Below are positions 46,496 to 58,154 of a stretch of DNA of 64,000 nt, in pieces. The position numbers were made by a program, and so were the translations under genes. Position 1 is the first letter of the stretch, and every line of letters starts with the position of its first letter. Below the pieces are notes generated by a model. That model did not search any database, was not told the DNA's origin, and saw nothing but the letters and a program-made list of their open reading frames with translations. The DNA is from Cryptomeria japonica (lineage: Eukaryota; Streptophyta; Pinopsida; Cupressales; Cupressaceae), in NCBI RefSeq assembly GCF_030272615.1, contig NC_081412.1, positions 142,312,247 to 142,376,246 on the forward strand, read 5' to 3'.

Positions 46496-47540
46496 CTAAC
46501 TTGATGCATGATGTCTTCTGACATATTTGGCTAATATAAGCTTGGTAGGTTCTGTATGATCTTCTTCATCACTCGGTAACATGACATTATCTTCATTTTC
46601 TTTAACAGCTTTCTCGGTAGCACTTCTCGATTGAACATAAACAAATTCTTCATAATATTCTGGTTCTTTGGAATTTCCTTCATCATTTCTTTCTGAAAAT
46701 TCATCAATTTTCACATTTGCACTTTCCACTATTTTGTTAGATGATTTGATCAGACATTTAAATGCTTTACTTCTAGAAGAATAACCAAGAAATGTTCCTT
46801 CTTCACTTTTATGATCAAATTTTCCATTTTTGTCATCTTTGTGAACATAGCATCTACTTCCAAAGATTTTAAAGTAACTTACATTAGGTTTCTTGTCATA
46901 CCAGATCTCATAAGGTGTCTTCATAGTTCCTTTCTTCAGTTGAACTTGGTTTAGGGTGTAAACTATAGTGCTGATTGCTTCTCTCCAAAATGTTTGAGGT
47001 ACCCTCTTTTCTATCATCAAGGTTCTTGCACAATCCATAATTGATCTGTTTCTTCTCTTGGCTATCCCATTTTGCTGAGGTGTTCTCAGTGTAGATAATT
47101 GCCTCTTTATACCATGATCATTGTAGTATAAGTTAAATTCATCAGAAGTGAATTCTCCTCCTCTATCAGATCTAAGACATTTTAGTTGTCTTCCTATTTC
47201 ATTTTCAACTCTTTCCTTGTACCATTTGAACATTTAAAAAGCTTCTGATTTCTCTTTTAAAAACATGACTGACATCATTCTTGAGTAATCATCCACAAAT
47301 AATATGAAATATTTATCACCATAATAACTTTGAACTTTCATAGGACCACAAAGATCAGTGTGTACTAGATCTAAAATTCCTTTATAAGTGTAGGACTTAC
47401 TTGTAAAGCTTGATCTTGTCATCTTACCCATCTGGCATCCTCGACACATAGCATTCTTAGGTTTTTCTAGACTTGGTAGACCTCTTACTCGGTGCTTCTT
47501 ACTTATTTTGATCAGATTATCAAAATTACATGACAAAACC
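46496..47540 (-). pseudogene. Copia D integrase
   Basis: GAG-pre-integrase end with CRGCQMGKMTRSSF (47430), then HTDLCGPMKVQSYYGDKYFI, VDDYSRMMSVMFLKEKSEAF, a stop near 47233, and LRSDRGGEFTSDEF with an intact second Asp. In TPQQNGIAKRRNRSI the catalytic Glu of the family (AER) is Lys, a single G-to-A change that should abolish integration. The C-terminus shows KTPYEIWYDKKPNVSYFKIF and FGSRCYVHKDDK, and a run of acidic residues near 46580. Confidence 0.85.
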
Positions 47541-47715
47541 TTTTATTCCATAACCAGGTATCATCTATCTTTGCATAAAGACACTTGTTCCGAGTTGAGT
47601 CAAGATGAAATGTATTACCTTTTTTTTGTGTCCCGGTAGCAGCTAACTTTCCATGCTTGTCATGAACTTTGACAATTCCTTTCAAAAATTCTATTCAGTA
47701 TCCTGTATTGTTTAG

Positions 47716-49068
47716 CTATACTACACTCAACAAATTGTATTTCAAACCTTCAACCCAGTATACATCATCACATTTAGCATTGTCAAGAAGTGTTATAGAT
47801 CCTTTACCTTTCACCGGACATGGTGCATCATTACCAAATCTTACATAGCCTCCATCATAGTCTTCTAATTTAACAAACTTGTGTTTATCACTTGTCATAT
47901 GATGTGAGCATCCACTATCTATGATCCAAGAATCATTTTTATTTATGTGAGATATTAGAAATTTTTCTTCATACCTTTCTTCATCAGATCCATCTTTAAT
48001 AGCCACATAAACCACTTCCTCGATATCACTTTCATCAGATTCATCATCGTTGGATTCCTCATCTGCTACTAGACATGTCTTTCTATCTCTCCTTTTGAAG
48101 TCTCGGTGTCCTCTGTATTGGTTGTCTTTCTGCCTGTTATCTCGATATTCTCTCTTTTCACTAGATTCTTTGTCAAGGCAGTTAGAAGCCATATGTCCTA
48201 TCTTATCACAATTGAAACATTTTAAAGGTAGCTTTCCTTTATACTTACCTTTTCCTCACAGTAACCTTATGGCTAATAATGCTTCAAATTCTTCTTGCTT
48301 CTTGATTTCCTCATATAGTTTGTGTACTTTTTCCATGTTCTTGCGAAATCTTTCACTTGCTCCACTGTGATCTCCTTCAGAGTACTTACTCATTCTATCA
48401 TTGTAATCATCAGATTCACTAATATGAAAAGAACTGAATGCACATTCAACTTTATTTACCAAAGACCCACTATTATCAAAATTACTTAACTCAAATGCAT
48501 GTAGCTTACCAATAGTAGCATCCAAAGAAACTGGCATGTTAGGTACATACCTCAATTCATTGATTGCAGAGACTCAAATAGCATAAGCTAGTAGAAGGGT
48601 TCTCAACAACTTACTTGTTATATCCTTTTCTTCAATAGTTCCACCTACTCCTTTAATTTGATTGACAATCTCCTTTAGTCTTGTACTGTATTGGGTTATG
48701 TTCTCACCTTCATTCATCCTCATGGATTCAAGTTGTCCTCTTAGACTATCTACTTTTGCCCTTTGAACATGTTCATCACCTCCATACATAGATATGAGCT
48801 TAGTCCACATTTCTTTTGCATCATTACAGCCTTCTAGATCATTAAACTCTGAGTCAGTCAATGCTGATGTAATTTCAATCATAGCTTGAATATGTTCTTT
48901 CTTTGCCTTTATCTCTTCCAAGGTCATAGGGTTGGTTCTCAGTGCAATATAATCATTCTCCAAATAATATGTTGCATATTCTCCAATTCTTGATAAATGC
49001 AGCTTCATTCTTTTCTGTCATGTGGAGAAACTTGACTTGTTCAGCTTTAGTGCATCCCTTTTATACAT
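47716..49068 (-). pseudogene. Copia D gag and protease
   Basis: Gag starts at ATG 49068 (MYKRDALKLNKSSF), 52 bp after the PBS. TGA follows at the fifteenth to eighteenth codon, where the frame continues as QKRMKLHLSRIGEYATYY. Core motifs: EMWTKLISMYGGDEHVQRAK, NEGENITQYSTRLKEIVNQI. A further stop near 48572 separates the second open stretch (48555-48256). The zinc knuckle KCFNCDKIGHMASNC is intact near 48215. Protease reads WIIDSGCSHHMTSDKHKF with DSG at 47911-47919, and VYWVEGLKYNLLSVV ends the open frame. One frame spans the region; stops are mostly TGA/TAG. Confidence 0.85.
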
Positions 49069-49119
49069 CTTCGGATCTTTCCCTCAAGTACCTTTAAACT
49101 TTTTCTTTTGGAGTCTAAA

Positions 49120-49131
49120 GCTCTGATACCA
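49120..49131 (-). other. Primer binding site of copia D
   Basis: GCTCTGATACCA on the plus strand, exact complement of the initiator-Met PBS, two bases from the LTR start at 49134. Confidence 0.9.
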
Positions 49132-49133
49132 AG

Positions 49134-50650
49134 TGATAGTTCTAATACTTAATGTAAGTACAGATGCCAATAGCTAACAAGATGAGAGTGGGGGGTGAAT
49201 CATACAAACTTAATCTTCCATAAAAACAATAGATTCAACCTCCGTAACTTATACTTCAACAATATAACCAAAACTGCTAAACATGCAAACTCATAAGCAT
49301 ATAATCATCATAACACTCATAACACCAGATTTAATGTGGAAACCCAAATAGGGAAAAACCACTGTGGGATTTCAGACCCACTAAGAAATATACTCTTCTA
49401 GAATATGCTCGGTTAAAAGCAAATCCTGTTAAAGATTACAAACACATTGCTAGATGTGACCCAATTAAGGGATTTCCCTCAGATCTATTAGGATCTTCAC
49501 TTTGTTAGAAGTGACCTTGTCAAAGGATTTCAAACACTCATTTAGAATGTTACCTTTCTAGATGGTTTACATATAAGACTGTTAAGTCCACTAGGTTAAG
49601 AGATTTTCTATCACTTACAAAATAACAGTAATAAAATCTATTTGCAACTTCACATCTAAAATGCTAAAGCAGATTCTTATTTGCTCAAAACAATCTAGTC
49701 ATAGGACTTATCTTGTCCCTCTGCTAGGCTCTCTACTTTGTTATTGAAACAGGTCTTCAAGCTTATGTGCTCAGTAATCACTATGTAGCATCCCTGTGCA
49801 TACACTTGCCCGCATACATTGTTTATCAACAATTCCTCATTTATAAACAATTGTTAACCACTTAATCTCCTTGATCACATTTCCCATGATCAATCTTAGC
49901 CATCAGATCTTCAAACTTGATTAGGTTCAATGTATCCTTTCGATCTGAAAATGTTTTACCTTACCTTGGGACTTGCATTCCCTTCTTGGAACTTGCACAA
50001 GGTTATTGCGGTTCAATCTGTGTTGTAGATCTTCCTGCCAATTTTACTTTGCCATAGATCCTTAACAAACTTCATGCATGACATACCAATCATTTATACA
50101 TTTCCAGCTAATCATTGTCCTTCATTAAATAATGTTTTTATCCATCCCATGCGCACTGTCATAACTTGGTTGCAACTTGGTAAATACTAAACTTTACTCG
50201 GTAGACATTCCGCCTTCATTAACCAATATCGATAACCTTAGGGTTTACCGACTAGGTTCTTTGCTCGGTGACATAGTATAGTATTAACCTTACAATCAAC
50301 AACATATGTAGAATATCAAAACAATCTAAGCATCATGATCTCATCATTGTCTAACTCGATAATAGTTGCCCATTGAATAACTTAATTCTCCCTTTAATCA
50401 TCACATTCTTTCTGTGTCTTTCACCGACATCTTAATTCTATTCTAATCAATCTTCTCAAGATATGGCAACATCATACTAAATCGGATAATCAATTTCTTG
50501 ACATCAATGACAAAATAATGTTATAAAGATAGTTATCATCCTTCTTGAGTTATATCAATGATCTTCAACAACCTTCTCAATATCCTTACTGAATATCAAC
50601 AATCTCCTAATGTTGAAATGCCAACAATCTTTCTTATTGTAATGCAAACA
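49134..50650 (-). repeat. 5' LTR of copia D with 24 extra bases
   Basis: 49134-50626 matches the 3' LTR over 1493 bp. The LTR should end at CCAACA (50626). Instead 24 bases (50627-50650, ATCTTTCTTATTG... to ...GCAAACA) precede the TSD TTCAT. They are absent from C2 at the same place, so they came with D. Confidence 0.85.
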
Positions 50651-51120
50651 TTCATATCTTCCAATTCCTTTGCATATAAAGCTTTCCAATCTTGCTTACT
50701 GGTTGTAAATTTAGATGCATGAAAAGTAGGTTCAAATTTCACAGCTTGAGAAGGTCCAAATTCTTCAAGTTCAAAAGAAGATAGTTTCCCAACTAAAGTA
50801 TCTCCATTGACAGATGTATTAGCCATTGTTTTCAACTCATTAATAGTAGTAGCCTTCATTTTGTAAGCCGGTGGTAGGGCTCTCAGAACTTTAGAAACAA
50901 TTTCATCTTCGCTCAGAATTCCACTGCAACATTGAATTTCCATAATAATCTCCTTTACCCTTTCCATGAATGTAGTAATCCTTTCATCTTCTTCCATCTT
51001 CGGGTTTTCATATCTCACCTGGTAACCATCAATTTTAGCAATCTTCACTGTAGGGTCACCTTCATTAAGAGTCTCCAGCTTATCCCATATAGCCTTTCGA
51101 GATGACTTGTCGGTTAATCC
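50651..51120 (-). pseudogene. C1 gag fragment
   Basis: Continues C1 gag on the far side of copia D. From 51120 it reads LTDKSSRKAIWDKLETLNEG, then YENPKMEEDERITTFMERVK, CSGILSEDEIVSKVLRALPP and FHASKFTTSKQDWKALYAKE. It parallels C2 56600-56140. The first part of gag, the PBS and the first 78 bp of the LTR are missing, because the sequence joins the central LTR directly at 51120/51121 (gag ...AATCC, LTR CATTA...). Confidence 0.8.
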
Positions 51121-52256
51121 CATTAGCAATTAAAACTTTAATACTGGAACCCAAAACTTTAATACCAAAATAGTAGTTAAACCAATTAAGCATAACCAAT
51201 AATCACAGAATAAATATAATTCACATGACACCAAGATTTATATGTGGAAAACCTGATAAAGGAAAAAAATATGGTGGGAAGCGTACCCATAGTCAAATAA
51301 TACTTTTGTAGTAAGTATGTGAATTACAATTGAGGGGCCTACACTTGCAGAAAGGCTAACAACCTAGAGTCCACTGATCATCACAAAAGGAGCCTCACCG
51401 ACTACTTAGAAATCCAGACTACAATTCGGAGGAGTGTTGAACTCCATAAGATATCATCTCCTATGCCTGAGTACAGTTCTAGTTAAGCTCAATACCGGAG
51501 GACTAAATCCTCTTACATAAACCCAATTCTATCTCTAATGATTGACCAAATCCTCTACCTGAATGATATTACATTATTTGCACATTACATTCCTTTCCCA
51601 TAGCCATATATTATCTACAATGAGATCTTACATCTATATATAAAAACCCTCGACCATAAACAATTAGGTCAGCCACCAGATAATAAACCAATTACATAAT
51701 TACAAACCATGTCGGCCTTTGACCAAACAAATAATATCCAACACATATGACATCCTGGAAACACATCGGCAGGTCCAATCCACATGTTAAATTAAAGTCG
51801 GTCCATAACCTAGAGCAATCGAGACCCAATATAGGTCCACATGCTACAACAATGATCTCCATCCACCAAGTCTCGAGCATGATCACCAATAGCATCTTGA
51901 AACTCCACTAGAAGCTGCACCAAAACCACTTATGCAATTCATCAAAGATCTTCATCAAAAGCTTTGTCGGTGAAACCCTCGCTGGAACTAGAAGCCAAGC
52001 TTCTAAGCAAACAGGATAGCCTCTGATCACCAGACCAAAACCAACTTACTGACTATGAGCATGAGTATCATGAATAAGCCAATTCCATAACCAAATCATA
52101 CTAGAGCCTATTGGATCATGTCAGATCCAAATCAATTAGAAACCACTCAACCTACCAGGACCAGAAGGGTGTCGATAAAGCATCCAAAGAGTTAGTGTTG
52201 GCAGCAATGACAAAACATCAATGCAACACATAATCAAGTCCTGCAAATTGCCAACA
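51121..52256 (-). repeat. C complex central LTR, inner end deleted
   Basis: Matches 57019-58154. Its first 78-80 bp are missing at the join with C1 gag. It ends ...GCCAACA at 52256 followed by a PPT (52257-52272), so it serves as 3' LTR of C2 and as remnant 5' LTR of C1. Shared box ATGTGGAAAACCTG near 51242. Confidence 0.85.
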
Positions 52257-52272
52257 ATCTCCCCCTTTGGAA
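52257..52272 (-). other. PPT of C2
   Basis: The plus strand reads ATCTCCCCCTTTGGAA next to the central LTR. Further copies are near 52321, 52392, 52470, 52516 and 52599. Confidence 0.7.
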
Positions 52273-52686
52273 TTGGTGGCAAGACTAACGTCTAAGTACC
52301 AAGAAATGCCAAACAAGTCTCCCCCAATGGAAGAAAACCAACAATCTCTCGCTCAAAGATATATCAATGAAATTATGAAATAGAGACCAAACTCCCCCTA
52401 TGAATAATATCTTTGTAAAGATCTGAATTTCTCCCTATCAATATCTCTCTCCTTTTCTTATTAATATCTCTCCCCCTTTCTTTTTCTTTTTCACTTCCTT
52501 TTTCACATCAATATCACTCCCCCTTTGACATCAATGCCATAAATCTGACAAAAATATCAAAGTAAAAACATAAACCACTGAATCACAAAGTTGACTACTC
52601 CCCCTGAGTAGTAGCATCCCCACATCAGTGCTAGAATGAATAGTATCTCTGATAATTCATACTGGACTGATGCCAAACCACATCAA

Positions 52687-54180
52687 TCAAGTCTCTACCA
52701 GAAGGGCAGAAACTCCCAATCTGTCTCTTAGGTACTTAAATGATTCCTTGGGCACAGGTTTAGTGAATATATCTGCAATCTGCTCTTTAGTGTTCACATA
52801 AACCAATCTAACTTCATTTACTTCCACCTTTTCCTTCAAAAAGTTGTACTTGATAGAAATGTGCTTTGTCTTAGAATGAAATACCAGATTTTTTACTACC
52901 AATGCATCACAATCTACCTTTGTATCCTTCAACATTTCCTTCATCCATAAAACTTGTGTACAGTTAGTAGCAGCAACAACACACTCAGCTTCAATAGTAG
53001 ATAAAGAAGTACATGACTATTTCTTGCTGATCCATGAAACCAACTTCTTTCCAAGAACGAAAGCTCCATCGGAAATACTTTTTTGATCATTAACATCTCC
53101 AACCCAATCAACATCTGTATATCCACATAAAGTAAAGTTATCATCCTTAGGGTACCACAAACGATATTCTTATGTACCTTGCAAGTATCTGAAAATCCTT
53201 TTCACCGCACTCTCATGATTTTCTCTAGGATCACTCTGAAATCTTGAAAGAATACAAACAACATTCATAATGTCAGGCCTAGTCTGAGTCAAATAAAGCA
53301 GTCCTCCAATCATATATTTGTATCTTGTAGGATTTACCAGTGCAGAAACATCTTTTCTTGTCAATTTCTCACTTGTTACCATAGGAGTACTCACCGGTTT
53401 AGAATCTCCCATACCAAATTTATTCAACAATTCCTTAGCATATTTAGTTTGAGAAATGAAAATACCATTGTTAGTCTGAGTAATCTGCAAACCTAAGAAA
53501 AATTTCATCTCTCCTGTCATTGACATCTCAAATTCTTTCTCCATAGTCTTAGAAAATTCTATGCATAACTTATCTTCACCTCCAAAAATAATGTCATCAA
53601 CAAATACTTCAATAATTAGTACATCATCATCAATTATCTTATAATATAAATTACTGTCGGCACTACCCTTAGTAAAACCAATCTTCAAAAGACATTTATC
53701 CAACCTTTTATACCAATCTCTAGGTTAGTGTTTCACTCCATCTAAATCTTTCCTTAACCTGCAAACCATGTTTGTATCATTTGATAGTGAAAAACCATCA
53801 AGTTGCTCAATATAGACTTCCTCATCAAGATCCCCATTCAAAAATGCACATTTAACATCCATCTGATAAACCTTGTGGTTTTTGTAAGTAGCATAGGCAA
53901 GAAATAATCTTACAGCTTCAATCCTAGCTACAAGTGCAAAATTCTCTCCATAATCAATTCCATCCTTCTAAGAATATCCTTTACAAACCAATATAGCCTT
54001 ATTCCTTATAACTTGACCATCCTCATTCAATTTATTCTTAAAAAGCCCATTTAGTTCCAATAATATTTTTATTCTTATCCTGGGGAACCAAAGTCCATGT
54101 ATTGTTTTTCTCAATCTAATCTAATTCTTCTTCCATAGCTTTCAACCAATATTCATCTTTACATGCCTCAATTACTGATA
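52687..54180 (-). pseudogene. C2 reverse transcriptase and RNase H
   Basis: RT can be read from about 54130, with a KMDVKCAFLNGDLDEEVYIE-like block near 53850 (QMDVKCAFLNGDLDEEVYIE). KDLDGVKH stands where the family has KALYGLKQ, then a stop. The open stretch 53703-53170 has the catalytic FVDD at 53593-53604, TGEMKFFLGLQITQTNNGIF, DSKPVSTPMVTSEKL and TRPDIMNVVCILSRF. RNase H follows in the same frame with a stop near 53020 and ends LGVSALLVET at 52687. A deletion has removed part of the RNase H core near 52895 (KDTKVDCDALVVKNLVFHSK). The frame is otherwise kept from gag to end. Confidence 0.82.
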
Positions 54181-55190
54181 CCGGTTCAACTTGTTAAATT
54201 AAACATATCTCATTATTTTCCAGTCTTCTTCTTGTCATCACTCCATTGCTCTTAACCCCAATAATATGATCTTCAGAATGATTCAATCTCACATACCTAG
54301 GAGTCCTCTGACTCTCTGTTCCTCTTCCCTGATCTTCAGTCACTGCAGAGTTTTTTGATACTGCCGGAGTAACTGGTTCAACATTCTATTCCGGTAAAGG
54401 TGCTACCGGTTCAGATATAATCATTTCCACTAATGGTTCCTTCTTATAAACTCTAATTTGACTTATGTTCAACTCATCTACTTTGACATTAGCACTCTCC
54501 ACAATTATCTGTAATATCTTGTTATAACATCTATATGCTTTGCTTTCATTAGAATGACCAAAAAATATGCCTTCATCGCATCTATGATCAAATTTTCCAA
54601 TGATATTATCTCTCTCCTGATATAACATTTACTACAAAAGATTCTTAAATAACTAACTGTAGGTATATTTCCAAACCATAATTCATAAGGTGTCTTACCG
54701 GTTTCTCCTTTGATATGTACTCTATTGAATGTGTAAACCGTTGTGCTCACTGCTTCTCTCCAGTAGATATGAGGTAGACTAGCATCCATCATCATTGTTC
54801 TAGCACCTTCCAAGATAGTTTTGTTCTTCCTTTCCACAACTCCGTTCTGCTGAGGTGTCCAGGGAGCAGAAAATTGTCTTCTTATACTATGCTTCTCACA
54901 AAAGTTATTAAACTCATCGGATGTGAATTCTCCACCATGATCTGACCTCAAACATTTAATCTTCAATCTTGTCTTAGTTTCCTTTTTAACCTTAAATATT
55001 TTAAACTTTTCAAATGCTTCAAATTTTTCCTTTAGAAAAGTAACCCACATGATTCTAGAATAATCATCAATGATTAGCATGAAATATCTATCACCTTGAA
55101 AACTTTTAACTCTAGTAGGGCCACACAAATCAGTATGAATAAGATCAAGAACATCATTAGATTTATCTTGTATACTCCTAAAAGATGTTC
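54181..55190 (-). pseudogene. C2 integrase
   Basis: MCGPTRVKSFQGDRYFMLII and DDYSRIMWVTFLKEKFEAFE, then LRSDHGGEFTSDEF with the second catalytic Asp and TPQQNGVVERKNKTI with the Glu. The catalytic residues are intact here, unlike A, C1 and D. SLPHIYWREAVSTTVYTFNR and KTPYELWFGNIPTV follow. A frameshift near 54620 separates the C-terminal part (54628-54386, GKFDHRCDEGIFFGHSNESK). Confidence 0.85.
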
Positions 55191-55194
55191 TGAC

Positions 55195-56880
55195 CTATTT
55201 ACCCATTTGACATTCTTTACATACTAGATTATAGAGCTTCATAATATTAGGTATATCCCTAACTGCCTTTGTTGAACTGATATTTACAATGCAATCAAAA
55301 TTCACATGACACGGTCTTTTATGCCATAGCCAACTCTCATCAATCAGTGTAATCAAACATGTCTTCTCACCGAAGTTCAAATGGAATATATTACCTCTTG
55401 TCTGTGTACCGATTGCGATCTCCAAATTAGATCTATTAATGATTTTGCATTTTCCATCCTTGAACTGTAATTGAAATCCCTTATCCACCAATTGTCCTAC
55501 ACTCAAAAGATTATTCCTTAAACCTTCAACATAATAAACATTGTCAGTATTGTTCTTACCATTCAATGATATAGTTCCTTCTCCTTTGATCATACATGCT
55601 TTGTCATCTCCAAATCTAACTAGACCGCCATCAAATTCTTGCAAAGATAGGAACTTCCCTTTATCTCCACTCATATGATGTGAACAACCGCTGTCAATTA
55701 TCCATTCAGCCTTGTCTTTAATTTTAGTAGCAAGTGCTTTCTCTTTAGATACATTCTCTTCTAGTGTTGAATCATCTTCCTTGATAGCCAGTAACATCCA
55801 TTCCTTCCCATTGTCAAAACCACTAGCAGAGTCTTTTGTTGGTTCATCATCAGAATCAGTAATGCCTTCCTCATCCGCTATGTAGCATGATTTGTCTCTG
55901 TTTTTCTTCTACTTATACTTGTTATGATATCCAGGGTTAGGCTTAAAAGATATTCTAACTCTTTCTTCAAATCTTGAATTCCTTTTAGGACATCTAGATG
56001 CAAAATGACCAATATTATTACATGCAAAATATTTAAAAGGTGCTTTTCCTGCATACTTACTTCCTACTGGTCCTTTAGGTACTCTTCTAGAAAATAGTGC
56101 TTCAAGTTGCTCAAAATCATCATCTTCTCTCTTCATATCTTCCAATTCCTTTGCATATAAAGCTTTCCAATCTTGCTTACCGATTGCATATTTAGATGCA
56201 TGAAAAGCAGGTTCAAACTTCACAACTCTAGAAGGTCCAAATTCTTCAATCTCAAAAGTAGATAGTTTCCCAACCAAAGTATCTCTGTTGACAGATGCAT
56301 TAGCCATTGTTCTCAACTAATTAATAGTAGTAGCCTTCATTTAATAATTCAGTGGTAAGGCTCTCAGAACTTTACAAAAATTTTCATCTTTGCTTAGAGT
56401 TCCACCACAACATTGAATTCTCTTAATAATCTCATTTACCCTTTCCATGAATGTAGTAATCCTTTCATCTTCTTCCATCTTCAGGTTTTCATATCTCACC
56501 CAGTAACCATCAATTTGAGCAATCTTCATTGTAGGTTCACCTTCATTAAGAGTCTCCAAATTATCCCATATAACCTTTCCAGATGATTTGTCGGTTAATC
56601 CTCTTATTTGCTGATCAAAAAGTGCACACAAGAGGGCTTCTCTTTCTCTACAATCATTCTCAAGATCCTTATTCAAGTTTTCCAGAGGAGGATTGCCAGA
56701 TGCTGGCTTATAAGGTGTGACACAATTCTATGTGATCTCCCAAATATCCTTGCCAAGACATCTCAGATGAGTCTCCATCCGAATCTTCCATACTATGTAA
56801 TTTGTTCCATCAAGCCTCAGAATATCCCTCCGAAATATAGCTCTAGAAGAACTGGATGAACTTGAACTTTTAGTCAGCAT
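55195..56880 (-). pseudogene. C2 gag and protease
   Basis: Gag starts at ATG 56880, 45 bp from the PBS, with a serine run and ILRLDGTNYIVWKIRMETHL, the usual copia Gag start. Stops occur near 56728 and 56340. The middle reads DERITTFMERVNEIIKRIQC. The zinc knuckle is KYFACNNIGHFASRC; the first Cys is Tyr, as in A. Protease has WIIDSGCSHHMSGDKGKF with DSG at 55687-55695. The GAG-pre-integrase part (LWHKRPCHVNFDCIVNISST, CKECQMGK) ends at 55195. All pieces share one frame, so the damage is nearly all by stop codons. Confidence 0.85.
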
Positions 56881-56924
56881 AGGATCTTCCTCAAGCGGTT
56901 AAGCTTTCTGCAGTGAGGTCCAAT

Positions 56925-56936
56925 GCTCTAATACCA
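56925..56936 (-). other. Primer binding site of C (variant)
   Basis: GCTCTAATACCA on the plus strand: the initiator-Met PBS with the same single change as in element B. Confidence 0.88.
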
Positions 56937-56938
56937 AT

Positions 56939-58154
56939 TGTTAGACAATTGAAATAACCGGAAGACAAGTGAGGGGGGGGGGGGGGGGGTAAATCAGTTG
57001 TCATAGATTATTGAAACCATTAACAATTAAAAATTTAATACCGAAACCCAAAACATTAATACCGTAATAGCAGTTAAACCAATTAAGCATAAATAATAAT
57101 CATAGAATAAATACCATCCACATGACACCAAGATTTATACGTGGAAACCTCGGTAAAGGGAAAAACCACTGTGGGAAGCCTACCCACAGTCGGATAATAC
57201 TTCTAGAGTAAGTATGTGAATTAGAATTGAGAGGCATGCACTTGTAGGAAGGCCAACAGCCTAGAGTGCACTGCTCATCACAAAAGGAGCCTCACTGACT
57301 ACATAGAAATCCAGACTATAATTCAGAGAAGTGTTGAACTGCAAAAGATAACATCTCCTATGCCTGAGTACAATTCTGGTTAAGCTCAATACCAAAGGAC
57401 TAAATCTTCTTACATAAACCTAATTTGATCTCCAATGATCGACCAAATCCTCTGCCTGAATGATATTACATTATTCGTACATTACATTCCTTTCCCATAA
57501 CCATATATTATCTACAATGAGATCTTACATATATATAAATATACAAACCCTCAACCATAAACAGTTAGGTCGGCCACCAGATAATAAACCAATTACATAA
57601 TTACAAACCATGTCGGCCTTAGAAAAAACAAATAATATCCAACACATAAGACATCCTAGAAATACATCGGGAGGTCCAATCCACACGTTACATTAAAGCC
57701 GATCCATAACTTAAATCAATCGGGACCCAGTATAGGTCCACATGCTACAACAACTACCTCCATCTGCCAAGTCTCGATCATGATCACCAATAGCATCCTG
57801 AAACTCCACCAAAAGTTGCACCAACACCACTTATGCAATTCATCAAATATCTTCATCAAAAGCTCTGTTGGTGAAACCCTCGCTAGAACCAGAAGCCAAG
57901 CTTCTAAGCAAACAGGATAGCATCCGATCACTAGACCAAAACCATGTTACTGAATATGAGCATGAGTATCATGAATAAGCCAATTCGATAACCAAATCAT
58001 ATCGGAGCCTACTGGATCATGCAAGATCCAAATCAACCAAAAACCACTCAACCTACCGGTACCGGAAGGGTGTCGATAAAGCATCCAAACAACTAGTGTT
58101 GGCATTAATGAAAAAACATGAATGCAACACATCAATTCCACTAAATGGCCAACA
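56939..58154 (-). repeat. C complex right (5') LTR
   Basis: 1216 bp, TGTTAGACAATTG to ATGGCCAACA. A run of 17 G at 56973-56989 stands where other LTRs have 6-12. Box ACGTGGAAACCTCGG near 57139. TSD ATAAT follows. Confidence 0.9.

Larger units (their letters stand above)
42876..50650 (-). mobile_element. Copia element D, inserted in C1 gag
   Basis: 7.8 kb, minus strand. LTRs 42876-44368 and 49134-50626, both exactly 1493 bp. The TSD is TTCAT at 42871-42875 and 50651-50655, so 24 extra bases stand between the usual LTR end and the right TSD. PBS 49120-49131, PPT 44369-44384. Domain order is gag, protease, integrase, RT, RNase H. About 4 percent LTR difference over the first 340 bp. It is the best preserved copia in the window but still has stops and frameshifts. 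Confidence 0.9.
38168..58154 (-). mobile_element. Copia family C, tandem LTR-internal-LTR-internal-LTR complex
   Basis: Three LTRs of one family (38168-39377, 51121-52256, 56939-58154) and two internal regions (C1 39378-42875 plus 50651-51120; C2 52257-56938), all minus strand. One TSD, ATAAT, brackets the whole (38163-38167 and 58155-58159). A single outer TSD suggests one insertion later enlarged by unequal recombination between LTRs rather than two insertions. C1 is interrupted by copia D. The two outer LTRs differ at about 10 percent over the first 370 bp, so the complex is old. Confidence 0.85.

Noticed and set aside
52941-53144. 67-codon leucine-rich minus-strand frame (also its C1 counterpart at 40099-40323)
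   Set aside because: It is an out-of-frame reading of the RNase H region; the true frame beside it shows copia RNase H residues.
56973-56989. G-quadruplex formed by the 17-G run
   Set aside because: A single uninterrupted run at a site where other LTRs have 6-12 G; more simply length slippage of a shared LTR landmark.
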